Assembly: GCA_000697665.1 (NCBI GenBank) | Contig: KL197710.1 | Span: 542,078-606,077, forward strand | DNA: 64,000 nucleotides | Direction: 5' to 3' | Origin: Jaapia argillacea MUCL 33604 | Taxonomy: Eukaryota; Basidiomycota; Agaricomycetes; Jaapiales; Jaapiaceae | Shown here: in pieces, positions 22,808 through 35,146 of the stretch | Layout: each line of letters begins with the position of its first letter | Position numbering within the stretch: the first letter of the stretch is position 1 | The notes under the pieces: model-generated | Told to the model about the DNA's origin: nothing | Databases searched by the model: none | The model's input: only the letters and a program-made list of their open reading frames with translations | Program-made: the position numbers and the translations under genes

Positions 22808-23722
22808 TCACCGATGTATCGTCCGTCGCTGCATCCTCGCCTTTCTCCTCATGTTGACGGCCTTTGAGAACATCCCCCTTCTGGCCTGCTCTTCTAATGT
22901 AGGGAGAACGGCCCACCAATGTCCGTCGATGTATCTCCACTTTTCCATACGACGGAGGGTGAGGAAAGAAGTCTGATTCGGTGCGAGGGGTGGGAAAACT
23001 TGGTTCACGGGAATATGGGTAGGCACGGGTAACCGGTTTCCGTATGATGCATCTTGGGTGGGAACCCAACATGACGTCCGCTCTAAATCAGAGGGACAGG
23101 GTGATATCACGATGGTTGGCACCCCGTTGTTGTTACTGGGAATGACCACAGGCTTGTCGAACTCCTGGAATACGCATGTAAGTTACCGAATGTGTCATAG
23201 TATTATTACACTCACCAATGCAGAACAACGCCAGCGTCTCTGCCTCCGCGGTGCTTCAAAAGCAATGCAGTCGTCATCCTCGGAGTTGGGAGGGCTCGAA
23301 GGCAGTAATAGAGGAAGTTCGTCGCCCTGAAACAGAGTAAACTTCCATCGCTATATTATCACCAAAGCGACTCACGAGGTCGTCGTCGTCATCCTGTGAC
23401 TGGGACATTTCCATGTCGGAGAATAGTTTTGTGAGATGCTCCACGTCCGTGACTATGGTGTCCTGTATTATCTTGTACATTGGGACAATGGTACTGGTAC
23501 AGATCTCAAAAACTCTGCGCCAGGGTATTTGGGGCTTGGGAAGAAGAACTTCCCGCAGAGCGGACAAGTCCAAGGACTAGACGAGACTATGAGTTCGAGA
23601 GATCAGAAATAGAAAGCAGAACCCACGACAAGAACATCCTCGTACTCTGGGGACGTGTAGCAAGTGTCATGCTCAGTCTCCAGTAGTAATCGCGCAGCTT
23701 TTCGTCTCAAGTTGGACAGCAT
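22808..23722 (-). CDS. Conserved hypothetical protein (254 aa)
   Basis: There are four exons: 23722-23627, 23576-23376, 23326-23216 and 23164-22808. All are joined in phase 0 by canonical introns (49-51 nt), giving exactly 255 codons including the stop. The N-terminus is basic and helical (MLSNLRRKAARLLLETEHD). The middle is acidic, with a run of five Asp (SQSQDDDDD). The C-terminal part has aromatic/Pro signatures (WRYIDGHWWAVLPTLEEQ) followed by a very basic tail (MRRKARMQRRTIHR), a possible nuclear localisation signal. There is no signal peptide or TM helix. I do not recognise a characterised family. The uniformly phase-0 exons and the ordered WRYIDGHW block argue for a real, conserved gene. 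Confidence 0.7.
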
Positions 23723-24876
23723 TGTGGATGAGAGAGCGTATGGTGTGAATTAATCAACTTTGTAGCCACGAGTAGCAGGGATGCTGTGTGAGGTGTCCTG
23801 CAGGACAAGGAGCGGAAGCGAGGGACATAAACAAGAGGCGAGAGAGATAGGAAAGGTTTGGTCAACAGGCAGGCAAAATACTTTGCGCCTCTGCTGGGTG
23901 TGAGGAAAGCCGGGAATACCGCCAAGGTCGAGGAGGTGGGGTATTTGAATCAAGCGTCAAATTCACGTCAAAAACCCCGCAAATACAGTATTCTCGATCG
24001 CTCACGGCATTTCCGGGTACGTTGACAGCCGGAACTTCTTGCCCTCCCTCCACCAACATTGGATGACTACGCTGTTCTATATATCTCTGCTATCTCCCAA
24101 AAATCATCGCCTGGTGTTCCCATTGGGCTGGTCATCTTCGCCTGCCTGTTGCTGTGCATCCCGAAGAACGCCCTTCACCCTGGATCTTGGAGATCGAGGG
24201 AACCCGTCCCTAAAAGGGGCAACAGCTGAAGCTAATACCAGTCATTGGCAAAGCTCAGTAAGTAATTCAAACCACACAATTGATGACTGGAACGCATCTC
24301 GTGGAGGATTTGCGAGAGCCGCTGACCTCGTGCTAGAGGTTCCTCGCTGAGCGGCTTGCGTGGAGTCGCATATTGGAGATTAGTCCGCTCTCTCTAGGTG
24401 ATTTACTCAAGCTGTCGACCCCCATCCTATCTGCGCACAGTCATACGACCCTATCTCTTGTGGTGTTGTGCCCACCCGCATTGCAATCCATGATCTAGAG
24501 CGCGACCCCCTGACGGATCACCGTTATCCATTATTATCACGGACGATCATGACTCTCCAGCCATGACTTGCTTCTCGCTCGCCGTACTCGGGCCTCATAT
24601 TTGTTATCGAGGTTCCCTGACCGTCTATTGGACGAGTCAATACTGAAGAATAATGACTGTACTTTAATTTCCGCTATGTTACCCATAACCAAGTGAAGGG
24701 AGTCCTACTGCTACAAATGCGATGAATGATGGAAAGTATGTGAATGAGAACGAAACGTATGCAGGATACAACAAAAGGACGGTGCGAGGTTCACATGGTG
24801 GTGAAACCGAATGCAATGTGACACAAACGAACTAAGATGACGAAGGAAGGAACGGGAATAACCACACCAAGTGGGA
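23723..24876. other. Intergenic, no supported gene
   Basis: About 1.15 kb between minus-strand genes. It contains some pyrimidine-rich stretches and no convincing open frame. Confidence 0.5.
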
Positions 24877-26314
24877 TTACAGTCGACGACGTTTAACTCT
24901 CGGATCGGGCATAAATGTCCAGAAGGAAGGGCAATCCGTCTCCTCATCCGCGTAACCCCTCTTCTTCGGATTGATTCGAGGGGGGAGCAGGGGATCGGAG
25001 AAAACCACTTCTTGCTGCGCAGCATCAAGAGGTTCTGGCTCTGATTCGGGGGGAAGCAACCCGGGAAACCGCAGGGAATCGGATACAGGCTGGCAAAGGA
25101 GGGAGCGTTCGGGTAACGATGTCTTCGTTGAGGAAGACGACGTGGATGATGAGGACAGCGGTTGTGTATCCGTATTCGCTGGCGGATAATATGTGACATC
25201 TTCTTCGTCAGACCATTCATCGTCACCATCGTCTTCATCCGAAAATTCGGATTCGCTATCTTCATCGTCTGCTTCTGCGTGGTGCAAAGGCTCTCCACCT
25301 GGGTCGATAACCGAGGTTGATGATGTAGCCGCCGGTGGACAGACGGCAACAGCACTCCGCTTCTTCTCCTCGACGAAATCGGCTAAATCGAAGTCGGGTT
25401 GTCTGAGCAGACCGATGGGTCGCACCGGACGAGGTTGGTAAAGGGGAAGCTTTTTCGGTGCCTCCCGCCTCAGCGAGGAGCCTGCAGGTGCTATCGGCAG
25501 TGTGGATGGAACGGAAAATGCTGTCGAATATTGCTGGGGTATAGCGTAGGTGGATAGGGGAAGTGAATGTGGAAAAGGATGGGGCATTGGTACTTCCCGC
25601 TGAAACGATCCGTCGGGCGAATAAAATGGATAGGAACCCTCAGCTAGTTGGGGTGCATAATTCGACGTCGTCGTCGTCGAACTGGTCCCATATTCCACAC
25701 CGCCTTTGACTTCCTTTCCCTCCTGATTGCTCATGTGCGGAAAGGGATAGAACATCTCCAGCATGCTATCGAGACGACTTTCCCACTGAGTGTCATTCAC
25801 GATATGCGGGAAACTCCCTTGACCATCCACGGCAGAGAATGGCGTCAGGACGGTCGGTGAGCACAACGAGGATGGAGTGTTTGCGTCCGCTCTGTGCCTC
25901 GTCGCAATGGGGAACGGGACGGATTGGAATGGGTGAGGGTAAGAAGATGTCCCGGGAGCCATATCCGGGGAGCAGAGGGAGAGGGGGCTATTGATGTCGT
26001 CTGATGGGAGACTGGGTGAATGGTGCGCCTTTTAACTATACAACGACCGACTACTCACCTGAATATGAGGACAACGGGCTGTACGGCGTTCCCGGGCCAC
26101 ACAATCGACCGCCGGGTCGTGTGGCGAGGCTGTGAGTGTCACCCTTGGTGTGAGGCTCTGATGAGCGGGGGACTGCGTAGTGCGGCCAATGCTTATGACC
26201 GACTGCGATGTCGCCGACGTGTTCCGTGGTGGCGCCACAGATGGAGGAATAGGTGTCTTGAGACGCGAGTGGCCGGCCAGAGGCGAGATTACCTCCCATG
26301 TATGAATAACTCAT
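24877..26314 (-). CDS. Hypothetical protein, acidic and Pro/Ser-rich (459 aa)
   Basis: There are two exons, 26314-26059 and 26000-24877 (58-nt intron with GTGAGT donor and CAG acceptor), 460 codons including the stop. The exon junction keeps frame only with this acceptor, which is why I start at 26314 (MSYSYMGGN) rather than at the internal ATG at 25962. The protein is rich in Ser, Pro and Tyr. It carries an acidic block at about residues 315-345 (DDEDSESEFSDEDDGDDEW) and ends in a basic PDPRVKRRRL, which could be a nuclear localisation signal. No folded domain is recognised. An acidic patch with a basic C-terminus is compatible with a nuclear regulator, but that is only inference. Confidence 0.65.
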
Positions 26315-28778
26315 GAGTATGCGGCAGGTATGACAAGAAAGAGCGAACAGAGGTGGACATTAACAACGGAGACTGAAGGGAACGCAGGCAGCTATATAAC
26401 AGTCGCCAACCCGTGGCGGTGGAAGCCTTCTGGATGTCAATAAAGTGAATAAAGAAGGTGGACAAAGCACGGACACGTTGTCGTTGAACAAATGCGAATC
26501 AAACTAAAGATGAGGCCGGAGAATGAAACGAGTACAGCTTATACAAGGCTTAGCCTTGCCAGAGATTTGGACGCTGATACAGTGGACATATCAGGCAAAT
26601 CAGCTGTTCGGATGATGTGGACCTGTGAGACAGAAGCCCAGTAGCCCGAGAAAAGAGAACAAAGACGGAAGCGGTATCTGACTCTGATGGGCCACACGAG
26701 GAGAGCGGCTCGATTCAGTGCAGTCAGTCGGCCCCAAACTGTGCACAAGATACTTGCCGAATCGATATCCCGTACGAACGTTACGTCCTAGGTGTCTCCT
26801 GAGCATTCCTCATGCCTATTGCACTGAGACGGCGCTTAGGAGATCCACTCTTATCGTGTCCAACCACGCTCATCATATGGCGTGCATGAGCTAGATGCTC
26901 TGCGGTTGACAGTAGTTTGATGACCCGTGCACGCTGGCCCAAGAAAAACCTTGTCTCAGGTGGAGACGGAATCAAAACAATTGTGGTCCTGAGGACTGAT
27001 CGAAATCGCTGGCGTTACCAAATTTCACATCTGGACCATTCTGCGGACCTATCGGTGTGACCACGCAACTCCGAGTCTCCAACGAGCAACCTCGCATAAA
27101 CTGCAACCCCATTACTTGGTGGCGGCAATCGCTCTCCGAGCCTCGTGGAACATGCAGAACGCATATGGTTCGTGCTTTGCACCCAAATGAACACCCCTCT
27201 TATTTTCCTTACGCGCAGATTACAGCCTTGACTGCGCGTTGCCACGAACAGGCATTCATATTTACTCCAATCAGCTTCCATCAAACTTCAATCCAAATCT
27301 CTCATGCTCTGCGTCTGTTGCACAATGGGTTCCTTATTACACCCCTTTTTAGCTGTTTGCTCTGCCCACTGACGCCCTTCTTCGTGATTTCTCCTCGCCA
27401 CACGACCATAGTTTCGACCCGGTCGTGCCGTATCCGCTCCTTCGTTCCTGACCGATACTTTCCCATTCAGTGCCTTCCTAGCTGTAGGCGCACCATATTC
27501 GCCGACGATTGGCACATCATGTGTCGCCATTCCATCTCGACGACATTCTAACAAACGTAACACGGCATAAACCCCACTTTATCCACCTTGGCAGGCCGTT
27601 AGGCTCGCCACCTGATTCTCTGGACCGTATCTGCGTACCGGCCTCCAATCAAGGAGTGCAATAACCCTGCCAACCCCATCTTACTGCGATTCATACTCGC
27701 AGCTGCCTCGTCGCCTTTAATAGCGCCGGTATGCCCCTGTATACTACGGTTGTGTTGCAATCCTGCCTCTGTTCAAACCTTGGTTGTGAACACATTTGAA
27801 ATCCGGATATCTGTCCCCGTGAGGCTGCTGGAGTGCACTGCCATAACTATGAGGTTCCCGAACCCCGCTTCTCCCCCGATGCCTCTCGCTGGCCGCTGGC
27901 ATGAGCGGAGTCCTCCGCAGAACCCTACCAACTCCATACTGCTCGGAGTTCTGCCATTTCGACGAGCTAACGTCAGGCCTCATTCGAAGTAGGGTAGTCA
28001 CGGTGGCTTCGGTGGCTTATCGGGATGACTGGTTCGACCAGACTTGGTCTTAACCAAATCACTCGCGGAGAATACCCCTTGCTCATCCATTTCACCGGCG
28101 TTGGCAGGCAGAGATCGTCCTCGACTCGTAAGCATCTAGTTTTACCATCAGATGTCTCTGCGCTGGCGTTCCCGTGCTCCAGACGTGGGGTAACGTAAAC
28201 CACATCTTGGGCGATCATGCTCCGAGCTGACGCAGGGTATCTATAGTGCCCTCCTTCCGACAATCCGACGTGGATCGATAAAATCTTTTGCCAGCACGAT
28301 GCTCTGGGTCATTTGGTTATGCATGTGTAGAGTGCCCGAACTTTGCCAAGTACCTTACAACGCTCAGAAATGCTTGTAAGACCCGGACTGTGCTTCCATG
28401 CTCCCCCGATATCATAATTAGGTGCAACTGCCCAATGCACGGTCGATGACGTCCCTGGCGGCTGGGTCTGGTGTGTATGGTATTATTTTCCCTTGATCTC
28501 GCCTCTCCCAAGACCGCAGTCGAAGGTCCATCTGGTGTCCAAACGACCAAAATATTTGGAGAATTTATAATGGCACAGGCCTTGGAACGTGGAGGCTGTA
28601 TCGGAAATTGTATGAATCTCGAAATCCGCTCATCCTCATTGCCATCGAATTCCCATGATGTTCGTATTCCGCGACTATTGGTAAGATCGGTCAAATTAAC
28701 AGAGACTCGGTCATACATTGGTAGCAGTCATGTCGAACCCGATAATAAATATCAACGAGATCTTTGCGATGGAAAGAA
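26315..28778. other. Gene-poor stretch
   Basis: About 2.5 kb in which every open frame is short, starts without context and lacks recognisable motifs. I see no tandem repeats, RNA genes or terminal repeats. Together with the following 1.7 kb it forms the largest gap between supported genes in the window. Confidence 0.45.
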
Positions 28779-30240
28779 TTAAAATTGGTGAGGTTGGGAA
28801 AGGAAAAAGTCGATGTCTGTGGTGGCCACGGCATCGTCACTGTATGGGTCTACGACTGCAAACGCATAGAGCACCATGAAATCACGTGGGTTACGAGGGG
28901 GATCAGCCGTGATATCGCTCTCAATGGCGCATAAACGTGTGGAGAGTCCGATAAGGTATGCGAAATGATCAGCGAGGGTGGTAAGGGAGTGAATGGGCAG
29001 GTTACATGGACTCGTGTCCAGCGACGAGGTTTGTAGGTTTGGCCATGAAGTTGCAGATCGCTCGAGATCAACGGGGAGCAGAAAACCGTGGTTGCCACTC
29101 GAGATGCGGAGGGTGATGCATGAGATTGAGTAACGGCTCCAAAACCATAACTCAAACTCATACATCTCCCTGTGAGGACTGCGCGAGCGATAGAGTCCAA
29201 TCGATCGTCGTGAGGCAGGAGCGAAATTTGAAGAGACGACTACAGCATGGAAGGTGATCCGATGCGGCCATTTACCAAGTCGTGGCCGACATAGAAACGG
29301 ATCCAACACCAGATGAAATGACGAGACACGTCACACCATTCCATGCCACTGCCGTTTGAGGAGTGTTGAAACCAGGGGTTGGTGTAAAACCGTTGGAGGA
29401 GAGCTAAAAAACGCCGGAAAATGTAACTCTGGAGAGGACGAGATATACCGATAGTATTCGGGTCCATGGTCACGGACCAATATGGCCGGGGCAGAATGAT
29501 ATCTAGCATATACGATGGAGGGAGGTTAATGAGCGGCGCCAACGACAAAAGTCGAATGTCACAGACACTCGGAGCTTTCCAAGGACCGGGCAGTGTTTAG
29601 TGAGCGAGCCTAAAAATGGTTAGAGGTACGGTCCACAATCCCAAATCACGCCGGTCGACTCCATAGCTAGGACAGGAGTTGAGACGAAACTCGAGCAACG
29701 ACGCAGCCAGAAATGGGGTTATCTGATTCAGTAGCAACTCCGTGGTGGGTATCTGATGTTGGATAAAGTGCATACAAACGAAGGAGCTCCCCGTTGCGTA
29801 GCCATCCGATGGTTTCGCAGTCCATCCAAGGGACATCATTTAAAATTAAGAACCACATACGCCGCGGGGGTGCATATCCGTCGAGGCGGGTCCACTATTC
29901 GGGGTGCGGTTCGTGCAGTGTGGACCATACAGTGAAATGAACTCGGAAATGTAAGGAAGAAAACCGCTCACCCAATTTACTTTGGTTAGAATTTATGTCG
30001 CAATTGATTGTACTAGTTCATGGCGATCCGATCGCGAAGCACAGGCTTGAAGCCTGTCCTCCGGCGTAGATCCAACGGACAGGGAATGCCCAAGAACAAA
30101 GAGCAAGATGAAGAAGCACTGATTGCCAAAGTCCAAAGTCTGAGCGCCGTAAGGTACTTGCAGAGGTGATGCACTCGATTGAAATATTCACTTGCCAGTG
30201 CCATACTCAGGCACGGAGGCAACTTGAAGTCGAAAGTCAC
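28779..30240 (-). other. Possible unassigned multi-exon gene or gene remnant
   Basis: Several minus-strand open stretches follow one another: near 30240-30013, 29858-29597, 29548-29240 and 29309-28779. Their residue composition is protein-like: Trp/Cys/Tyr-rich patches such as VPWMDCETIGWL and MEWCDVSRHFIWCWIRFY, and a plausible C-terminus ending in DIDFFLSQPHQF before a stop. I could not join them by consistent splice sites. No domain is recognised. It may be a poorly conserved gene, a decayed gene, or chance. Confidence 0.25.
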
Positions 30241-30516
30241 GGCGAGTCACAACAGGTCACAAGTGTTGTCATCACAGGCAACCCGCCAGAGTCGTGGCCG
30301 ATGTCCAACAGAAAAGGTTTTGGTGGATCTTTACCACAGCAAGTTGAACAAGTGATTCGGGGGAGAGCGCCGTTCGACTTGCTATTCCACGTCTGTCTCG
30401 CGTGTCATGGTAAATAGTATAAAACGAGGTATGATACCATATACATGTCTATGTTAACAAAACCGTCCAAGTTTGTGGCTAAACGAGAAAAACCAAGCAT
30501 GCTATCCAATGATACC

Positions 30517-32399
30517 TCAATCAAGGAAGTCATGCCAACTCCCTGGAACATCGTCCCCGCTGGGACCCCTCGTTGACCGACGCGTCGAATTCCTATTCGA
30601 AGGGCCCCGAGAATTATTGGTGGATGGAGGGGAATGACTGCTCCCATGACCTCCGAGAGGGTTCAAGTGACCGAAGATGTTACTCAGAAATCCGCCTCCG
30701 CCACCTCCACTTGAAGAGCCAGCCCCTGGAGCGGGGCCACTTCCGGATGGTGGAGGAGGGGACCTTGGTGGGCTGCCAGAAGTCCCTGAACCGCCTTGAC
30801 TAGGACCGCCGGAACCTCCTGGAGGTTGTGAGCCAGAGGCTTGTTGATCTGGTTGTGGCACCAAGGCAAACCTGGATAGGACAGATTAGGAAATGCGCGG
30901 AGGGCGCGAAACAGAAATAAGGAAGGAGTTGCCTTACCTGCAAACTGGACATGTCCCACTCGACTTCAGCCAGGGAATAATACATGGTTGGTGGAAAGGA
31001 TGGTGACAAGGAAGTGTGACAACAATCTGTTCATCCGGGTCTTCCGTCTGTAGACTGAATTGTTCTTTGCAAACTGCGCAATCCTTCTCCAGAAGTGGTG
31101 CTAAAGTAGTAGAAATGGGGGGAGTCAACGAATGACATGATATGAAGGAACAAAAGCCACACATTTCTCCTGCAGAACATCCGTATCCAACTTAGCAATA
31201 ACTTCTTCAGTGGCGGGAACAGGCCGATGTGTGTTCCCAGCCTCCATTAACTGTGTAACTATTCGATCCAAAGCTACAAAGAGATGAGATTAGGTGTAAC
31301 ATAGAGACCTGACCCAACAAACACACACCTTCTTGGCTGAACACATAATCTCCCATTCTCCCATCAGGTCCTCCGGCCATCCCTCCAAACAAAGCAGCAA
31401 AGGGGTCTTCACCACCTGCCCGATTACCAGATGCTGCACGAAGCATCTGCAGAAACTGCATCATGAGTTGTCCTTGGATTTCCCCATCCCGTGTAGGGCC
31501 CTCATTTCTGCGAATGTAACTTAGTAATGACATCCCAAGTCAGCCAATTCGACCCAAACACAAAGGTAGGGAACAACGTACTCCGACATGTTTGGTACTG
31601 GATCTACGCCAGGACCACCAGGTCTCGTCCCAGGTGTTCGACCTAATGTAGGCGCGCCACCGATGATGAAAGTACTACTTCCCCCTCCAGGTCCGCGATG
31701 CATTTCAAAACGGAAACCACTTCCCTGGGAGATACGAAACATAAATGTCAGTAAGCCTCGTAATAGGGATGAATGTTACTCACGGGGGGCGTGGATCCGG
31801 GGGAGCGAGATCGTGTTGAACCACCAAGTCCTCCAGTTGGTGAGCGAGTAGGCCCACGAGGTCCACCAAACATTGAAGGATTCACTCCGGGCGGTGGCAT
31901 TGAAAACATTTGTTCTTGAACCATTGAAAACACCCAGTCAGATAGTCACTTTAAATGCTTGGGTGGTACAAAGGGTGGAACTCACCCAGATAGTCGGGGA
32001 TCCCACCAAACCCTTCATCCCCGAGCCCATGCGAGAACTCTCGAGGATCGTCAGCAGGATTCTCCATCTGTTTGGACTCAAGTCAGCAGATGTACAGAGT
32101 AGAGGGAGCGCCTAGGTCGAGGGGTTGATCCATCTGATCTAGCGCTCCATGGTGAGACTCACCTTCTCCACAAAGGTTCCCTGACAAGATGCACAATGGG
32201 GATCTGGCATCTAAGAAATCATCCCAAGGGATGAGATCAATCATTCATTTCAATGCAAACGATCAAACGAACCATTAAAGGTCTCATCTCAGCATTACAC
32301 TGCATCCATCCAAAGAGTTATCAATCCCCGAGCTTGGTCGGAACGGCCACAGGCAAGACGCACTTCATGACAATACCACATCGGCTCCCTCGAAGACAT
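30517..32399 (-). CDS. RNF126/RNF115-like RING-H2 E3 ubiquitin ligase
   Basis: A multi-exon gene. Exons 1-3 are tiny and all in phase 0: 32399-32364, 32299-32273 (27 nt) and 32210-32163. Together they build an N-terminal zinc ribbon, CHEC at the exon 1/2 joint and CASC in exon 3, of the BCA2/RNF126 type. This is followed by NPADDPREF, a low-complexity Gly/Pro middle, and a helix-rich segment (GQLMMQFLQMLRAASG). The RING-H2 follows: CAVC, then CHHPFH, CIIPWL and CPVC (C3H2C3 spacing), and a Gly/Ser/Pro tail ending in WHDFLD. Family knowledge: animal RNF126 uses the zinc ribbon to bind BAG6-held or ubiquitinated clients and targets mislocalised hydrophobic proteins for degradation; a similar cytosolic quality-control role is inferred here. 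The start is supported by the exact phase of all three micro-exons. Confidence 0.88.
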
Positions 32400-33901
32400 G
32401 TTGGGTGGTCGTTAGAGTCGCGTTCGTCTATCAATATCGTGAGGAGAGCTGGCTAGAGATGTAGTGGTGGAGGATGAGAGGCTATGTGGCTGACCAGGGA
32501 TATCCACTTGAAGCTTCTTGAAGGTTCCTTACATCATTCGCCGGGACCAGCCGCCGGTCCACAAGAGTCCACAAGTCCTTGTCTTCAACTATTCAACTTT
32601 CAACCACTTCGACGATGCAACTTACAACATAGGCCTTTATTTCTCTAATCGTCTATACCGCCTTTCGACAACTTGTCGTATACGCTTGGCCTTTCACCCG
32701 TCTAGCTGTCTCCCATGTACACAGCACCCGATCTCACCCTGTTTCTCTGGATCCTTCACACAGCAATCAGGACTTCCAACGCCCACAACAAACGTGAGTT
32801 CCAAATCTCCTTGTTCTCCTTGTCCGTGATGAACCCCCTTTGTTCCCTATTATACGACCCCATCACATTTTTGTGTGTTTTGGCGGTATGAGATGGCACC
32901 CGGGTATCCACTGATTCGTCTCCCCTTGATCCGTACTACTACACATCTATTGTCATATTTTAGTTTACTGACTAGCCGTTCTTCTAGAAATCCAAGCGTT
33001 GCCGTTCGATGACGAGATCTGTTGTGTTGTTCCGCCACACGGAAGTGTCATAAGTCACTGAGCTAACTTATTCCAATCGATGTAGGGTTCGCATTGGGTC
33101 TAACCATACGATGAACAAGTGCCCCAGGCTCCAATATACCGACGACTTTGGTATCCCTGCCTTACTTGCATTATTACCTTGCCACCAGCGGTCTTTCCCT
33201 TTCACCACCTACTCCGAGGATTTACAAAGGTGGTTTGGCTCAAGGACAACATCGACCGAGGAACAATATCATGCCAGGATGGCGAACCAATCAAGTTACT
33301 CGCTCGCTCTCCCAACCATTTCCCTGACCCATTTTCTCCCTCCCTTCATAGCATCTTCTACTAGGGCTATCCGATCACGTGAAACCTCTTATCCCCTATC
33401 ACAAATCTCCCTTCGAGTCCATCTCATCTTGCAACTGCTCATCTCATCTCATCTCAACTCGTAGCATCTCCGAAAGAGGAAGGTTCATATCAACTGACCA
33501 TCTATCATCCGGTCATCAGATGTGTATCTATCTCGTTCCGCAGGTGCTCTCTCCATTAGATGACCCCCCGCACCAGCGAGTCTTCATCTATCTAGAAATA
33601 CCCGCTCATTTCCATGTGTCTGCATACTATAGGGAAGAATGTTGCTGCGTCCCCACCGCCTTTTGTAATCACAAGTCGCAGAAGGATAATCTCATTGGAA
33701 ATCGTCTCGCCTCGTAACAAACAAACCGTCACCATCATAATCATGCAGTTAACGAGTCCATGCTCCCACGTCCATCACATCAACCGTGCACACAAGTAAG
33801 TACCACATCCCATCACAGTCCTTCCATCCCCATAAGCTCTATGAAACAGAACCTCTAAAGCACGCAGACCATACCGTTCTAAACCACATCAAACTCAAAA
33901 C
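32400..33901. other. Intergenic, no supported gene
   Basis: About 1.5 kb. The plus strand is pyrimidine-rich with ATCTCATCTCATCTC-type short repeats near 33,440. No frame longer than about 117 codons is seen and none has motifs. Confidence 0.45.
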
Positions 33902-35146
33902 TCAAAACCCACACCAAAACCGAGCCCCATGAACACCGAACACCCTGAAGCAAACGCAAACCACCAAAAACCCAACCACCCACCCCAACTCCGACGAAGG
34001 AGCCGTTCGTGATTGTGATTTCGTCGGAGACCGATCTATCTCTTCATCAACATCGGGAAGGTCCATCATACCAGGCGCTACGAGATCCGCAAGGTCGGCG
34101 GTCTCTCGTTTCGAATCGTCCACTTCCAATCTGGAGCGTCCCATTCCGAGACTCTCAAACTCGGATTCAACACCACCATCTACATAAACCTTCCTAAACT
34201 TGTCGATTTGCCAACTTTCTTTTGCACCGATCACTATCATCCCTATCGTTCCCTGTGTTGAACCAGACATTTTTGAGGGTACGAGTCCGCGTTCGGCATA
34301 CCAATGGGAGGGGGAGATGACTCCTTCTAGGTTAATATTGATTCGTGATCGATGTGTGGTCGGTGATGATGCAAGGAGGGGAAGGGGAGAACTGCGTTTT
34401 CTCCGTGTCTGCATGGTCGGTGGTAATGGAGAGAGGATTGAACAACCATACGAAGCCAAGACTCTGTCCACCACGTCCCATATATCCCTACCGTCTTCAT
34501 AGGGAGTGAGCAGAGGGTGCGAGGAGAGGTAGTTTTGAAGCCACGCATTCGGGGTTGGGAATACCTGTATCTCAGGTCTCTTCACCTCCTTCATCTCGGC
34601 CTTCCCCTCCTCCTTTCCCACACCCCACCTACGGACCCTAGCCACGACCCCAAAAACCCACCCCACAAACCCCCAAAGTAAACTTCCGAAAACAGCCTCC
34701 CTAGCCATCCTAACCCTCTTCGCTCGTTCTCCACACGCACACCCTCTAAACCCCTCCCATTCCCAAACGCACTGGCCAAAGACTTGACTGAAATAGGCTC
34801 TGCAGTCGGCGCAACAGCTTTGGGATATTTGGCGTTCGTAGGATTTGAGAGCGGATGCGGTGGAGGTGAGGAGGGTGTTGGTGAGGGTGTGGAGGAGGGA
34901 GAGGGAGATTAGGGGGTGGAGATCGGGGGGAAGGGTTGGGAGGGGGGTTGAGGATAAACGAGGGGTGTGGGAGGAAAGTGGTTGTGTTGAGGTGGTGGGG
35001 GGCGGTGGTGATGATGTGATAGAGGTGAAGGTGAGGTAGGAGGGGTGGAGGTGGGCTAGGCATACGTGCATGAGGACGGAAGGTGGAAGAGTCAGTGTAT
35101 AGTCCGAAGGGTCCATGGTGAGTGAGTTGGGGACGGAGTGGTCCAT
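33902..35146 (-). CDS. Orphan membrane protein with Cys cluster (414 aa)
   Basis: A single open frame from ATG at 35146 to TGA at 33902. A Leu/Pro/Thr-rich N-terminal third leads into a Cys cluster at about residues 110-137 (CCADCRAYFSQVFGQC, then CACGERAKR), which could bind a metal or form disulfides. A hydrophobic helix follows directly (VFGSLLWGFVGWVFGVVA). The middle has polar, ordered-looking text (PNAWLQNYLSSHPLL, DIWDVVDRVLASYGC). A second hydrophobic helix lies near the C-terminus (LGWVVGFLVVCVCFRVFGV). Two TM segments and no signal peptide suggest an internal membrane. The 5' half is extremely strand-asymmetric: the plus strand is almost purely G-rich at 34,830-35,060. I do not recognise the family. 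Confidence 0.65.
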   Translation of the reverse strand: MDHSVPNSLTMDPSDYTLTLPPSVLMHVCLAHLHPSYLTFTSITSSPPPPTTSTQPLSSHTPRLSSTPLPTLPPDLHPLISLSLLHTLTNTLLTSTASALKSYERQISQSCCADCRAYFSQVFGQCVWEWEGFRGCACGERAKRVRMAREAVFGSLLWGFVGWVFGVVARVRRWGVGKEEGKAEMKEVKRPEIQVFPTPNAWLQNYLSSHPLLTPYEDGRDIWDVVDRVLASYGCSILSPLPPTMQTRRKRSSPLPLLASSPTTHRSRININLEGVISPSHWYAERGLVPSKMSGSTQGTIGMIVIGAKESWQIDKFRKVYVDGGVESEFESLGMGRSRLEVDDSKRETADLADLVAPGMMDLPDVDEEIDRSPTKSQSRTAPSSELGWVVGFLVVCVCFRVFGVHGARFWCGF

